Origin: Synergistaceae bacterium
GTDB taxonomy: Bacteria; Synergistota; Synergistia; Synergistales; Aminobacteriaceae
Direction of reading: 5' to 3'
Length of the DNA: 64,000 bases
NCBI GenBank assembly: GCA_017451025.1
Contig: JAFSSM010000015.1
Coordinates: forward strand, 62,001-126,000
Below are positions 54,973 to 64,000 of this stretch, in pieces. The translations under genes and the position numbers were made by a program. Position 1 is the first letter of the stretch, and the number at the start of each line of letters is the position of its first letter. The notes below the pieces were generated by a model. That model saw only the letters and a list, made by a program, of their open reading frames with translations, was not told the DNA's origin and searched no databases.

Positions 54973-57900
54973 ATGGCAGTAAACGCACCACAGCGCAAAG
55001 ACATCCACAAGATATTAATCATCGGCTCCGGCCCGATAGTGATCGGCCAAGCCTGCGAGTTCGATTATTCAGGCACACAGGCATGCAAGGCCCTGCATTC
55101 ACTGGGCTATGAGGTAGTCCTCGTGAATTCCAACCCCGCCACAATCATGACTGACCCCGAGATGGCGGACATAACCTACATTGAACCGCTCAACCCCGAA
55201 CGCCTCGAAGCAATAATAGCCCGCGAACGTCCCGATGCCCTCCTCCCGAATTTAGGGGGGCAGTCCGGCCTTAATCTATGCGCCGAACTCAACAAGGCCG
55301 GCATTCTCGACAAGTACGGCGTTGAAGTTATAGGGGTTCAGGCTGACGCAATCGAACGCGGCGAGGACAGGGTAGAGTTCAAGAAGACGATGCAGGCACT
55401 AAATATCGACATGGCCCGCTCGAAAGCGGCGGAGTCGGTTGACGAGGCACTGGCTATCGCTGAGGAATTGGGCTATCCCGTTGTCCTGAGACCAGCCTAC
55501 ACGATGGGCGGAGCAGGCGGCGGACTCGTATACAACCGCGACGAATTACGCACAGTGTGTGAGCGCGGCTTGCAGGCCAGCATAGTGCATCAGGTATTGG
55601 TCGAAGAATCTGTGCTTGGCTGGGAGGAACTGGAGCTTGAGGTCGTCCGCGACAAGGATAACAACATGATCACCGTGTGCTTCATCGAGAACGTTGACCC
55701 GATGGGTGTTCATACCGGAGACTCATTCTGCGTTGCACCGATGCTCACAATCAGCCCGGAACTTCAGGCCAGATTGCAGGAGCAGGCATATAGAATCGTT
55801 GAGCATATCGGCGTAATCGGCGGTACTAACGTCCAGTTCGCACATGACCCGAAAACTGACAGAGTTATAGTCATCGAGATTAACCCCAGAACATCGCGGT
55901 CTAGTGCTCTTGCGTCGAAGGCTACGGGCTTCCCTATCGCCCTTGTGTCTGCGAAACTTGCGGCGGGGCTATCGTTGAGCGATATTCCATGCGGACATTA
56001 CGGCTCGCTAGACAAGTACAAGCCTGAAGGTGATTACGTTGTGGTGAAGTTTGCGCGCTGGGCGTTCGAGAAGTTCAAGGGAGTGGAGGATAAGCTCGGA
56101 ACACAGATGCGTGCTGTCGGTGAGGTAATGAGCATCGGCAAAAATTTCCGCGAGGCAATCCAGAAAGCTATTCGCTCGCTCGAGAAGGACAGGTACGGAC
56201 TCGGTTTCGCCAAGAATTTTAACCAGCTCACGAAAGATGAACTGCTTGAAATGCTGGCATATCCCACGAGTGAAAGATATTTTGTGATTTACGAGGCCCT
56301 GCGCAAAGGTGCAAGTGTTGACGAAATACATGAACTTACCCGCGTAAAACGCTATTTCCTTGAGGAGTTCAAGGCACTGGTTGACGAGGAGGAACATATA
56401 CTCAGCTTCAGGGGAAAAACTCTTCCTGATGATGTATTAGCTCAGGCAAAGAAGGACGGCTTCGCGGATAAGTACCTAGCGAAATTATTAGGGGTCAGCG
56501 AGCAGAGCATACGCGAACATCGCGAATCGCTCGGAATAGTTGAGGCTTGGGAGGGAGTCCACGTCAGCGGAACTCAGGACGGAGCCTACTATTATTCCAG
56601 CTACAACAAGCTCACCGGCAAGAATGAAGTATCGCAAAACCGCAAGGTAATGATTCTCGGCGGAGGCCCCAACAGAATCGGGCAGGGTATCGAGTTCGAT
56701 TACTGCTGTGTACACGCCGCGCAGTCCCTCAAGAAACTTGGCTTTGAGACCATCATAGTCAACTGCAACCCCGAAACCGTCAGCACCGACTATGACACTT
56801 CGGACAAGCTGTACTTTGAGCCGCTGACCCTTGAGGATGTTTTGAGCATCTACAGAGCAGAGCAGCCCGTAGGAGTCATCGCACAGTTCGGAGGACAGAC
56901 TCCGCTGAACTTGGCCAGCGAGCTTGAGCGCAACGGCGTGAAGATTCTGGGCACTTCTCCGGAAATTATTGACCTCGCTGAAGACAGAGGCAGGTTTAAG
57001 GCTGTGATGGACTCCCTTAATATTCCGATGCCTGAGTCTGGAATGGCCGCAACCCTCGAAGAAGCTCACGAGGTCGCCAACAGAATCGGTTATCCCGTTA
57101 TGGTGAGGCCGTCGTATGTTCTCGGCGGGCGCGGAATGGAGATCGTGTACGACGAAGCAAGCCTCGAGAATTACGTCAAGGCGGCTGTGGGCGTAACTCC
57201 TGACAGGCCGATACTGATTGACCGTTTTCTTAATCACGCGCTCGAATGCGAGGCCGACGCTATCTGCGACGGAAAACATGCCTACGTTCCCGCAGTGATG
57301 GAGCACATCGAGCTTGCAGGCATTCACTCCGGAGATTCAGCCTGCTTCCTGCCGTCAAGGCACATAAGCCCCGAAGCGTTGAACACCATCAAGGACTACA
57401 CGCGCAAAATCGCCGAAGCAATGCATGTTGTCGGACTGATGAACATTCAGTACGCAATCGAGGCCGGAAAAATTTTCGTGCTGGAGGCTAACCCCAGAGC
57501 ATCAAGGACTGTACCGCTGGTGTCGAAGGTGTGCGGTATTCGCATGGTGCCTCTTGCTGTTGAGGCAATCACTCAGGAACTCACGGGCAGGCCTTCTCCG
57601 CTCGAGACGCTCGGCGAACGCACGATACCCTATTACGGCGTTAAGGAGTCAGTCTTCCCGTTCAACATGTTCCAGGAAGTTGACCCGGTACTCGGCCCGG
57701 AGATGAGGTCTACCGGTGAAGTTTTGGGGCTTGCGTCAATGCCAGGCGAGGCGTTCTTCAAGGCTGAAGAGGCCGCAGGCGGACAGTTACCGATGAGCGG
57801 AACTGTGTTAATGGCTGTGAGCGACTCGGACAAGAAGGCGATTGTGCCCATTGCGCAGAAGTTCAGCTATGCGGGCTTCAAGATTCTGGCGACAGAGGGG

Positions 57901-58200
57901 ACTTGCGAGTCACTGAGAAGCTCCGGAGTTGAGTGTGAGTGCGTTGGAACCGGAAGGCCCGATGTTCTCGACCACATCATCAACGGCCAAGTTCAGATGG
58001 TCATTAACACGCCGCGCGAAAAGGCACTCACGAAATCAGGAAGTGCCCTGCGCAGAGGAGCGGTGAAGATGCGTATACCCTACGTTACGACGCTGGCGGC
58101 GGCAGATGCGGCGATTGAGGGCATAATGACGGTGAAGGCTAAGGGCACCAGCTCACAGTCCCTCAAGAGCATAAAGGAATGGCACAGCCTGATACATTAG
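54973..58200 (+). CDS. carB: Carbamoyl-phosphate synthase large subunit
   Basis: 1075 residues, full length. Two homologous ATP-grasp halves are seen (GSGPIVIGQACEFDYSGTQA at the start; GGGPNRIGQGIEFDYCCVHA near residue 560), each with PRTSRSSALASK or PRASRTVPLVSK. The C-terminal allosteric MGS-like domain (about 945-1075) follows. It makes carbamoyl phosphate for arginine and pyrimidines. carA is not adjacent, which is unusual but not rare. A terminator follows. Confidence 0.96.
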   Translation: MAVNAPQRKDIHKILIIGSGPIVIGQACEFDYSGTQACKALHSLGYEVVLVNSNPATIMTDPEMADITYIEPLNPERLEAIIARERPDALLPNLGGQSGLNLCAELNKAGILDKYGVEVIGVQADAIERGEDRVEFKKTMQALNIDMARSKAAESVDEALAIAEELGYPVVLRPAYTMGGAGGGLVYNRDELRTVCERGLQASIVHQVLVEESVLGWEELELEVVRDKDNNMITVCFIENVDPMGVHTGDSFCVAPMLTISPELQARLQEQAYRIVEHIGVIGGTNVQFAHDPKTDRVIVIEINPRTSRSSALASKATGFPIALVSAKLAAGLSLSDIPCGHYGSLDKYKPEGDYVVVKFARWAFEKFKGVEDKLGTQMRAVGEVMSIGKNFREAIQKAIRSLEKDRYGLGFAKNFNQLTKDELLEMLAYPTSERYFVIYEALRKGASVDEIHELTRVKRYFLEEFKALVDEEEHILSFRGKTLPDDVLAQAKKDGFADKYLAKLLGVSEQSIREHRESLGIVEAWEGVHVSGTQDGAYYYSSYNKLTGKNEVSQNRKVMILGGGPNRIGQGIEFDYCCVHAAQSLKKLGFETIIVNCNPETVSTDYDTSDKLYFEPLTLEDVLSIYRAEQPVGVIAQFGGQTPLNLASELERNGVKILGTSPEIIDLAEDRGRFKAVMDSLNIPMPESGMAATLEEAHEVANRIGYPVMVRPSYVLGGRGMEIVYDEASLENYVKAAVGVTPDRPILIDRFLNHALECEADAICDGKHAYVPAVMEHIELAGIHSGDSACFLPSRHISPEALNTIKDYTRKIAEAMHVVGLMNIQYAIEAGKIFVLEANPRASRTVPLVSKVCGIRMVPLAVEAITQELTGRPSPLETLGERTIPYYGVKESVFPFNMFQEVDPVLGPEMRSTGEVLGLASMPGEAFFKAEEAAGGQLPMSGTVLMAVSDSDKKAIVPIAQKFSYAGFKILATEGTCESLRSSGVECECVGTGRPDVLDHIINGQVQMVINTPREKALTKSGSALRRGAVKMRIPYVTTLAAADAAIEGIMTVKAKGTSSQSLKSIKEWHSLIH

Positions 58201-58223
58201 GGCGCAAGGATTTTGTTTTGAGA

Positions 58224-58255
58224 GCACCTCTCGTTATTGCGGGGGGTGCATTTTT
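58224..58255 (+). terminator. Terminator after carB
   Basis: GCACC...GGTGC stem with a loop containing weaker pairs, then ATTTTTG. Confidence 0.7.
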
Positions 58256-58274
58256 GTGAGGAGGAATAATTAGC

Positions 58275-58598
58275 GTGAAGAAGGGCAATCTGTTTCGTGA
58301 TGCCAGAGCGGAATCGGAAGAACGCATAGACGAGCTGATTCGCGCAGGCAGTGTGAGAATTGAGCGTATAGTGTCTGAGGGCCAGGTCTCTCCGCCCGGC
58401 TTCTGGTATGACCAAGACGAATGGGAGTATGTAACAGTTTTGCAGGGCAGTGCTGAACTTGAGACAGCAGCAGAGACGTTCACCATGAACGCCGGAGACT
58501 GGGTGATTATCCCCGAACACGAACGCCACAGGGTAAAATACACATCAACCGAGCCGCCGTGCGTGTGGCTTGCAGTTTTTGGAAGGAAGGAATACTAA
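58275..58598 (+). CDS. Small single-domain cupin
   Basis: 107 residues from GTG 58275 (GAGGAGG upstream). Cupin motif 1 (EWEYVTVLQGSAELE) and motif 2 (AGDWVIIPEHERHRV) lie in a compact barrel; the His in motif 2 could bind a metal. Substrate unknown. The next gene starts 2 bp after its stop. Confidence 0.82.
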   Translation: MKKGNLFRDARAESEERIDELIRAGSVRIERIVSEGQVSPPGFWYDQDEWEYVTVLQGSAELETAAETFTMNAGDWVIIPEHERHRVKYTSTEPPCVWLAVFGRKEY

Positions 58599-58600
58599 TC

Positions 58601-59422
58601 ATGAAATGCGACTATCACCTGCACAGCGAGTACAGCGACGACAGCAGCACCCCGATGCGCTCTCAGGCAGAACAGGCAGTGAGACTCGGCCTCGATGAAT
58701 TGTGCTTCACCGACCACGTGGATTACGGCGTGAAGTTCGACCACTACGACCCCAGAAGCCTGACACATCTGGCTAATGTGGACTACTCGCGGTATTTCGC
58801 GGAGATTGAGGAAGTGAGACAGGAGTTCGCAGACAGACTCACTATCCGGGCAGGGCTGGAGTTCGGGGTCCAGACGCACACGATACCTGACTACGAGAGA
58901 CTCTACAGCAAGTATAACGACGAGCTGGACTTTATCCTGCTGAGCATTCACGAGATTGATGATATGGAACTTTGGGGGCATGAATACCAGCGCGGAAAGT
59001 CTCAGGCTGAATACACGCGAGGCTACTATGAGGAACTCTTGAAGATTGTGCAGAGCTATCACGATTACTCAGTGCTGGCACATCTCGACCTGATAGCACG
59101 CTATGACGGCAGGGATGCATATCCATTCGCGAAGGTCAGGGACATTGTGGCGGAGATACTGAGGACAGCCATCGATGACGGCAAAGGAATTGAGCTGAAC
59201 ACATCGAGCTGGCGTTACGGCTTGGCAGACACAACGCCGTGCAGGGAAATCTTGCGCCTGTACCTTGAACTTGGCGGGGAAATCCTGACGCTCGGGAGTG
59301 ATGCCCACAATCCCGGCTATCTGGGTGCGCACATGGACGAAGCTAGAGAGATTCTGCTGGGCTTGGGCTATCGGAGCTTCTGCACATTCGAGAATATGGC
59401 CCCGATTTTCCATACACTTTAG
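58601..59422 (+). CDS. PHP-family phosphatase, histidinol-phosphatase (HisJ/HisK)-like
   Basis: 273 residues from ATG 58601 (GGAAGGAA upstream). PHP metal ligands are present: DYHLHSEYSDD, LCFTDHVDYG, GLEFGVQTH, SIHEIDDMELWG, LAHLDLIARY and LGSDAHNPGYLG. HisJ-type members dephosphorylate histidinol phosphate; other PHP phosphatases look similar, so the substrate is probable rather than certain. It is co-transcribed with the cupin. Confidence 0.85.
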   Translation: MKCDYHLHSEYSDDSSTPMRSQAEQAVRLGLDELCFTDHVDYGVKFDHYDPRSLTHLANVDYSRYFAEIEEVRQEFADRLTIRAGLEFGVQTHTIPDYERLYSKYNDELDFILLSIHEIDDMELWGHEYQRGKSQAEYTRGYYEELLKIVQSYHDYSVLAHLDLIARYDGRDAYPFAKVRDIVAEILRTAIDDGKGIELNTSSWRYGLADTTPCREILRLYLELGGEILTLGSDAHNPGYLGAHMDEAREILLGLGYRSFCTFENMAPIFHTL

Positions 59423-59433
59423 GATTTTTCGCG

Positions 59434-59463
59434 AGGGAGGGCACAAAACAGCTCTCCCTTTAT
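59434..59463 (+). terminator. Weak terminator after the PHP phosphatase
   Basis: AGGGAG and CTCCCT with a 14-nt loop, followed by TTTA. Confidence 0.4.
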
Positions 59464-59542
59464 GCTCAGCAAGATAAGGAGATTGATTAATGGATTGATG
59501 GTGATAGAATCAACGCATCCACATTACAATTTGGAAAGGAGC

Positions 59543-59571
59543 TTGACACAGAAATTATGACTGTGTATAAT
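59543..59571 (+). promoter_or_regulatory. Perfect-consensus promoter of the giant surface protein
   Basis: TTGACA, exactly 17 bp, TATAAT. Transcription should start near 59578, inside the CCACA repeat. An AAAGGAG at 59535-59541 just upstream would not be in that transcript. Confidence 0.9.
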
Positions 59572-59572
59572 G

Positions 59573-59608
59573 CCACACCACACCACACCACACCACACAT
59601 TTTTTTTT
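59573..59608 (+). repeat. (CCACA)5 and T9 tract in the leader of the giant surface protein
   Basis: Five perfect CCACA units (59573-59597), then CA and nine T running into the TTG at 59607. Both tracts are prone to slippage. Confidence 0.95.
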
Positions 59609-62600
59609 GCAAAATTTACGTGTAATCTTCCTTGCTCTACTTCTTGTTGTGCTTGCAGTGTCTTCGGCCTTAGCGACTGACTACACTTTCGCGGCAGGCA
59701 GTACCAACGCAACAGACAGTTCTGGCAACATCGGAGCAACCTTCACAGCAAATACCCTCACGATTAACGCAGACGGACAATTCAGCTTCGCGAGCGACTA
59801 CGGAGCAGTTCCGGACATCGACGCAATCAATTTTTCGGGAGCAGTCGGCGAGGCAGTGCTGCTAGTTCCTACTCCAACACCCGACCAGTCAGGACAGGGA
59901 ACAGGCGGAACGTGGGCGATCAACTGGCCGGAGCAGGCAAACAGCCAGACCATCAGCTACACCAACAGGCTGAAATTCTCAATCCAGAAGCAAAGTGCTA
60001 ACTCCGCTATCCTCGCAAATGCCTTCAACTGGGATATTCCGTCGGGAGTTGACTTCACTTTGGATGTACCGTTGAGGGTCAACGCGTCCACAGGTAATGT
60101 TCTCGGGGTAACTCTTGTTGTTCGGGATGGTGCGACCATGACGTTTGGGAGTGAGGCGGAAATTTTCGCGGACAGCAGCATTCAGAATTACCCAACAGGC
60201 TACACAACGGGTACTGGCACATACACCATTCAAGGCGGCGGCGAGCTGATAATCCGCAACACTTGGGCACTCAGAGGAAGCAAACTGACAGTTACCGGCG
60301 AGGATATAGTGGGTTCAGTGGCAGCAAATAAGAGGGCAACACTTACGCTTGACCTTCCTGCAGGCACAGTTCATGACCTCAGAGGCAGAGTAAGTACAGC
60401 TTCTGACAGCACAGCCCTTGAAGTCAACAACGGAGGACATACAGACAGCGACGGAACAAGTCCTGCTTATGACAACAGCGGAGCCAGTTTATTCCTCACT
60501 GGTCCGACAGTGCTTAACGTACTCAGCGATATAACGCTCTACGGACAGATTGACTCTGATGCTCCCAACACCAGCTTTGCCATTTCGGATTTCAACAATA
60601 TGTACCTTTTGACGAAGGCTGGTGCCGGAAAACTTACGCTTGATGTCGATCATAGTGTATCTGCAAGTGATCCCCGCTACCTTTACGAGAGACGCTCTAT
60701 TCCTAAGAAAATTGAGAAGATACTTGTTGAGGGCGGAACACTGGAATTTCTTGGGATGCAGACGTGGCAGGCAGGCGGCGGTCTTACGACTTACGAGACA
60801 CCCGAGATAATCGTTGCCGCTGGTGCAAAGCTCATCGTTGGAAAACAGTCAATAGAGGATGCTCAAAACAGCGGAGCAAAGCCTGTAAAATTTAGTGTAT
60901 ACGGTGAGGCGGAATTTGAAGATCACGCTATCGTAAGGGATCAAGGCAACGAGATTTATCCTTATGAAGATTACATATCCTACAGCAATGGACTTGTGAT
61001 TAATGCTAAAGCCTCCCTTTATGTCTCGAGTGGCGGCAAGGTAATAGTTAAAGACGGTGCACTCGCAGTTGCCAAGCTCACCGGTGAAGGCGACGTAGAG
61101 ATCAGGAACACCCTCGACTCGCGCGACAGAGCAGTACTGATTCTGACTGACTCACTGGGCGAAGTTGACGATGTTTCGGACATTAACGACAGCAGATACG
61201 CCCACAACTACATAGACTTTCAGGGCAGAATCTACGGTCAGGGCGCGAATGTCGGTCTCTATTCTTCGTCAGCGAGCAAGCCTCCGTTCAGCAGGCGCAT
61301 CTTCCGCAGTGCAGATGTAACCCTCGACAACCTCATAGTCTACGGCCCTGCACAGCTCAACGTCGACGACGCTGCAATGAACGGCCTCGCCAACGTCAAA
61401 GACATCTGGCTTCGCGGCCACAGGCCCGGTGCTGTGAACTTCAACGATGACGGCACAGTCGCGAGTGCTACGGCATATTCCAATCTGACGGTCGGAAAAC
61501 TCAACTTCATTCCGAGCGAGAAGGCAAAGTCCAATATTTACGTTGACGGCCTGAAAGTTGACGGCACAAGCAACGCTAACAACTTCGGCGAAATTCGCAT
61601 CCTCGACTACGACAACGATACGGCGAATGCTTCTCTCGTAACGACCGGTGCAAATAACGCAATAGCTGGCCAAGCTCCCAGAGACTACACCAGCCCGGAG
61701 AACCGCGAGGGCGGAGAAGCAGGGTCGCGCGTCAACGTCTACATCAGCAGCCTCCAGCTCTACGCGAACAGAGGCACAAATCAGGATTTCCCCACAGCGT
61801 ACGCAAACCCGGCATCAGGAATCTATGCACTCAAGATTAACGGCACAGCACAGCCCTCGAGATTCATTATTGATGGTCCGAGCGTAAACGGCGGCGGATT
61901 AGCGGAAGACGTGAGCAACATCGTCTATCAGGTGCAGATTTCCGAGAGTTCCGATGTCAGGTTCACGGGGCTTGACGGTGCAGACTATTACCCGCTGGCA
62001 AGGAGCAACAGCCTTCTAGTCAAGAAGGACGCAAAGCTCGAAATTGAACGCGGAGGAATTATTGACGGTCATCTTTTGTTTGAGGCAGGCAGTATAGGCG
62101 ACGCTTGGCCGGATTACGGATCGGAGGCTTATCCTGCCGACGAAGACTTCTCCTCAAATGATGGCTGGTATAGCTCAAAACTTGCGAACTACACAGCGTT
62201 CACGACACAAGCAGGCATAACAAATAGAATCACATACGACAGCAATAATTACGCAGTCAAAGTTACAGGAAATATTGGGACTTCGGACAACATCGGCATG
62301 GTTTTAGTGAGGACTTCGTTGTTGAGCAGAGCGTTCAACACTTACGAATATACGACGATAGGACAGAGGTTCAAGGTACTTGGCCGCTTTGTAGACACAA
62401 ATGGAACGTTCGACGATAATTTTGCTCCGTCGTACAACGAGAAGTTTCAACTAAGGATTCCGAGTGATGCTGGCGACGTAACCGTTGAGAATCGTACAGA
62501 GCTTGCAGTCGTTGAACATGCCAGCTATTCATTCATATCTGACCCGTCTAATTTTGGATCAGGAAATAACTTCTCCATCAAAATCCCGTTCGCCGTCATG

Positions 62601-64000
62601 ATAAGAGGAGAGTCGCGTACCCTAAAACGAGAAACTGCCTCTGACGGAACGATTCACTACTACGTAGATATCGGAGATGAAGGCAGGTATTACTTCAAGC
62701 TCAATCCCTGTATAGGCATTACTGACGATGTACTAGGTGCGAAACTGTCCTCATCAACATACGCGGACGAAGATGTAACGCTCAGAGCGGAAATAGAGAT
62801 TACGAATGACGGCGAGCAGTACATAAGGATTGTCGGCGTATCAAGAGTTGAAGAGACATCACCGATAGGGATTGCGCTTTACCTTGAGGAAGATGATGAA
62901 CTGGATTCTGCGGGACTGTCCAACACGCTGACGTGGCTCAACGGATCGTTCCCTGCATATACGGAATACAGCTTCTCTCGCGGCTCTGCTAACCCCTACT
63001 CTCCTGGAGGTACCTCAATCCATCTCGTTGGCACGATGACTCCAGATGACACTCTTATTGCTGGACGTACATACTTTGCGGCTTTCAGCACAGATATTTC
63101 TTCACCTGTAACTTGGACTATTACCGATAACACAGAGGGCAAAGTTATTCACCACTCTTCAGCTGTTACGGCAAGCGATGACCTGTTCATAGTTGAGCTT
63201 ACGCCGCAAACTTCTGAGGAAGAACAGAGTTTCACGATATACGCCGATAACGGCAGTCTCACTAATTCTTGGCAGATATTCTTCGATGTTGATCCTGAGG
63301 ACGAGGGTATTACGTTCCAGACCCTTCCTGCAACGTCAGGTACACACGACAACGTAAAGCCCGGCTACAGGGTAAATTTCCCCTCTAATGTAGTTGCTGA
63401 TGAGGATTCAGTGTTCTGTCCGTACTGGCTCAAAGTTATTACGAATGATGACGGAGAAGTTACCGGCGTGGAGTTCAACGACAATGCACCCGACTTCGAG
63501 GAGGGCATAACGGCAACAGTAACAGTTGAGGGCATGAACTACGACGGCTACGATGTCTATTATCAGTGGGAAGTAACCTACGGAGTAGAAGGCACAGCTT
63601 CAACCGGAGTATCGGTCATGCCTGCTGCACCCTCAGGGCTGGATTTGAGCAATCCGTCAGTGGTTCAGGCAATATTCGCTCTGTTCGGCGGAAGATATGC
63701 AGATTTACCCCTCGAGCCACTTTCACTAGCAGGACTTACCCCTCGCAGTCCCAGCGACGTACCCGCAGCAATCCGCAATGAAATCACCGGAAGCGGCAGA
63801 CGAATCGGCCTAGTTCTCCCGACAATCACAGCAACTACAACAGGAATCAAGCTATTCGCTCTGGATATGAGTGCTCTGGTTGTTGGTGAGCAAATTTTCA
63901 TGAGGATGGGAGCGCAAATAACATTAGTAAGCTCTGGCTTCATAGCTTCCGCAACAGAAGATGATTATTTTTTTATCGACTCGGACATCAACCAGATCAC
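59607..64000 (+). CDS. Giant secreted beta-rich surface protein (adhesin-like), C-terminus beyond the window
   Basis: Open from TTG 59607 to the edge, about 1464 codons seen with no stop. The N-terminus is a signal peptide (LRVIFLALLLVVLAVSSALA). The rest is Gly/Ser/Asp/Asn-rich with many short beta strands, as in autotransporter passenger or pectate-lyase-like beta-helix proteins (GGTLEFLG, GEGDVEIRN, LIVYGPAQLNVDDAAMNGL). From about residue 1020 it has Ig-like sections. A Synergist-CTERM or beta-barrel end would lie outside the window. No ribosome site precedes the TTG; the leader is only repeats and T's. Confidence 0.85.
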   Translation, partial: MQNLRVIFLALLLVVLAVSSALATDYTFAAGSTNATDSSGNIGATFTANTLTINADGQFSFASDYGAVPDIDAINFSGAVGEAVLLVPTPTPDQSGQGTGGTWAINWPEQANSQTISYTNRLKFSIQKQSANSAILANAFNWDIPSGVDFTLDVPLRVNASTGNVLGVTLVVRDGATMTFGSEAEIFADSSIQNYPTGYTTGTGTYTIQGGGELIIRNTWALRGSKLTVTGEDIVGSVAANKRATLTLDLPAGTVHDLRGRVSTASDSTALEVNNGGHTDSDGTSPAYDNSGASLFLTGPTVLNVLSDITLYGQIDSDAPNTSFAISDFNNMYLLTKAGAGKLTLDVDHSVSASDPRYLYERRSIPKKIEKILVEGGTLEFLGMQTWQAGGGLTTYETPEIIVAAGAKLIVGKQSIEDAQNSGAKPVKFSVYGEAEFEDHAIVRDQGNEIYPYEDYISYSNGLVINAKASLYVSSGGKVIVKDGALAVAKLTGEGDVEIRNTLDSRDRAVLILTDSLGEVDDVSDINDSRYAHNYIDFQGRIYGQGANVGLYSSSASKPPFSRRIFRSADVTLDNLIVYGPAQLNVDDAAMNGLANVKDIWLRGHRPGAVNFNDDGTVASATAYSNLTVGKLNFIPSEKAKSNIYVDGLKVDGTSNANNFGEIRILDYDNDTANASLVTTGANNAIAGQAPRDYTSPENREGGEAGSRVNVYISSLQLYANRGTNQDFPTAYANPASGIYALKINGTAQPSRFIIDGPSVNGGGLAEDVSNIVYQVQISESSDVRFTGLDGADYYPLARSNSLLVKKDAKLEIERGGIIDGHLLFEAGSIGDAWPDYGSEAYPADEDFSSNDGWYSSKLANYTAFTTQAGITNRITYDSNNYAVKVTGNIGTSDNIGMVLVRTSLLSRAFNTYEYTTIGQRFKVLGRFVDTNGTFDDNFAPSYNEKFQLRIPSDAGDVTVENRTELAVVEHASYSFISDPSNFGSGNNFSIKIPFAVMIRGESRTLKRETASDGTIHYYVDIGDEGRYYFKLNPCIGITDDVLGAKLSSSTYADEDVTLRAEIEITNDGEQYIRIVGVSRVEETSPIGIALYLEEDDELDSAGLSNTLTWLNGSFPAYTEYSFSRGSANPYSPGGTSIHLVGTMTPDDTLIAGRTYFAAFSTDISSPVTWTITDNTEGKVIHHSSAVTASDDLFIVELTPQTSEEEQSFTIYADNGSLTNSWQIFFDVDPEDEGITFQTLPATSGTHDNVKPGYRVNFPSNVVADEDSVFCPYWLKVITNDDGEVTGVEFNDNAPDFEEGITATVTVEGMNYDGYDVYYQWEVTYGVEGTASTGVSVMPAAPSGLDLSNPSVVQAIFALFGGRYADLPLEPLSLAGLTPRSPSDVPAAIRNEITGSGRRIGLVLPTITATTTGIKLFALDMSALVVGEQIFMRMGAQITLVSSGFIASATEDDYFFIDSDINQI

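Noticed and set aside
59573-59597. CCACA repeat as a CRISPR-like array
   Set aside because: Units are five bases with no spacers; it is a microsatellite in a leader. No CRISPR array or cas gene was seen in the window.

Overview
The window looks like a chromosomal segment of a Synergistota (Synergistetes) bacterium, an anaerobic diderm. Two secreted proteins (31512-32258 and 32444-35173, minus strand) end in a Gly-rich stretch, a single Cys-Asn, a hydrophobic segment and a short basic tail, which is the layout of the Synergist-CTERM sorting signal. LptA/LptB show a lipopolysaccharide outer membrane. An [FeFe]-hydrogenase, rubrerythrin and a 4Fe-4S aldo/keto reductase fit strict anaerobiosis.

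Layout. 1-1002: end of a cobalamin/HAD gene pair on the minus strand. 1093-5266: argH, a periplasmic parvulin, and a translationally coupled trio (two-TM protein, CPBP glutamic protease, secreted protein) that is a candidate Synergist-CTERM sorting unit. 5270-8575: an MmeI-like restriction-modification enzyme followed by a YafQ-type toxin-antitoxin pair. 8636-11648: lptA, lptB and an RlmD-like rRNA methylase. 11.65-15.0 kb: a decayed zone holding an unknown protein remnant, a dead IS3-family element, a dead large serine recombinase, an intact tRNA-Ala(GGC) with a strong promoter, and a decayed second copy of the cobU start. 15.0-19.0 kb: cobS, aldo/keto reductase, a decayed small gene and a DbpA-like helicase whose DEAD box reads DEGD. 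19.1-25.4 kb: a dicarboxylate-type transporter, a two-subunit UxaA/SuyAB-like lyase with a divergent LysR regulator, a solo TnpB with its guide-RNA end, and an MFS transporter. 25.5-31.5 kb: hydrogenase, rubrerythrin, argC, argB and argD. 31.5-35.2 kb: the two Synergist-CTERM proteins. 35.3-40.0 kb: serA/serC, an AlaX-type editing protein and a repeat-bearing glycosyltransferase. 40.1-48.4 kb: an FTR1-P19-ABC iron-uptake cluster read leftward toward a DtxR-family regulator. 48.4-50.8 kb: macrodomain, class M sirtuin and an AlbA/RecG-like protein in one overlapping operon. 50.9-59.4 kb: polA, a SurA/PpiD-like protein with a repetitive acidic tail, carB, a cupin and a PHP phosphatase. 59.5-64.0 kb: a perfect-consensus promoter, a (CCACA)5 plus T9 tract, and the first ~1460 codons of a giant secreted surface protein.

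The main themes are surface-protein export and sorting (CPBP protease, Synergist-CTERM proteins, giant adhesin), repeat tracts able to switch surface genes (GGAGTCA x4 in the glycosyltransferase, CCACA x5 before the adhesin), iron acquisition, and genome rearrangement. The 14 kb between the two cobU starts appears to have been inserted into an ancestral cobS-cobU-HAD operon, because both junctions carry the same cobS-stop/cobU-start sequence.

Limits: family names come from motifs read by eye; no database search or alignment program was used. Start sites were chosen from Shine-Dalgarno (SD) spacing and overlap with neighbours.
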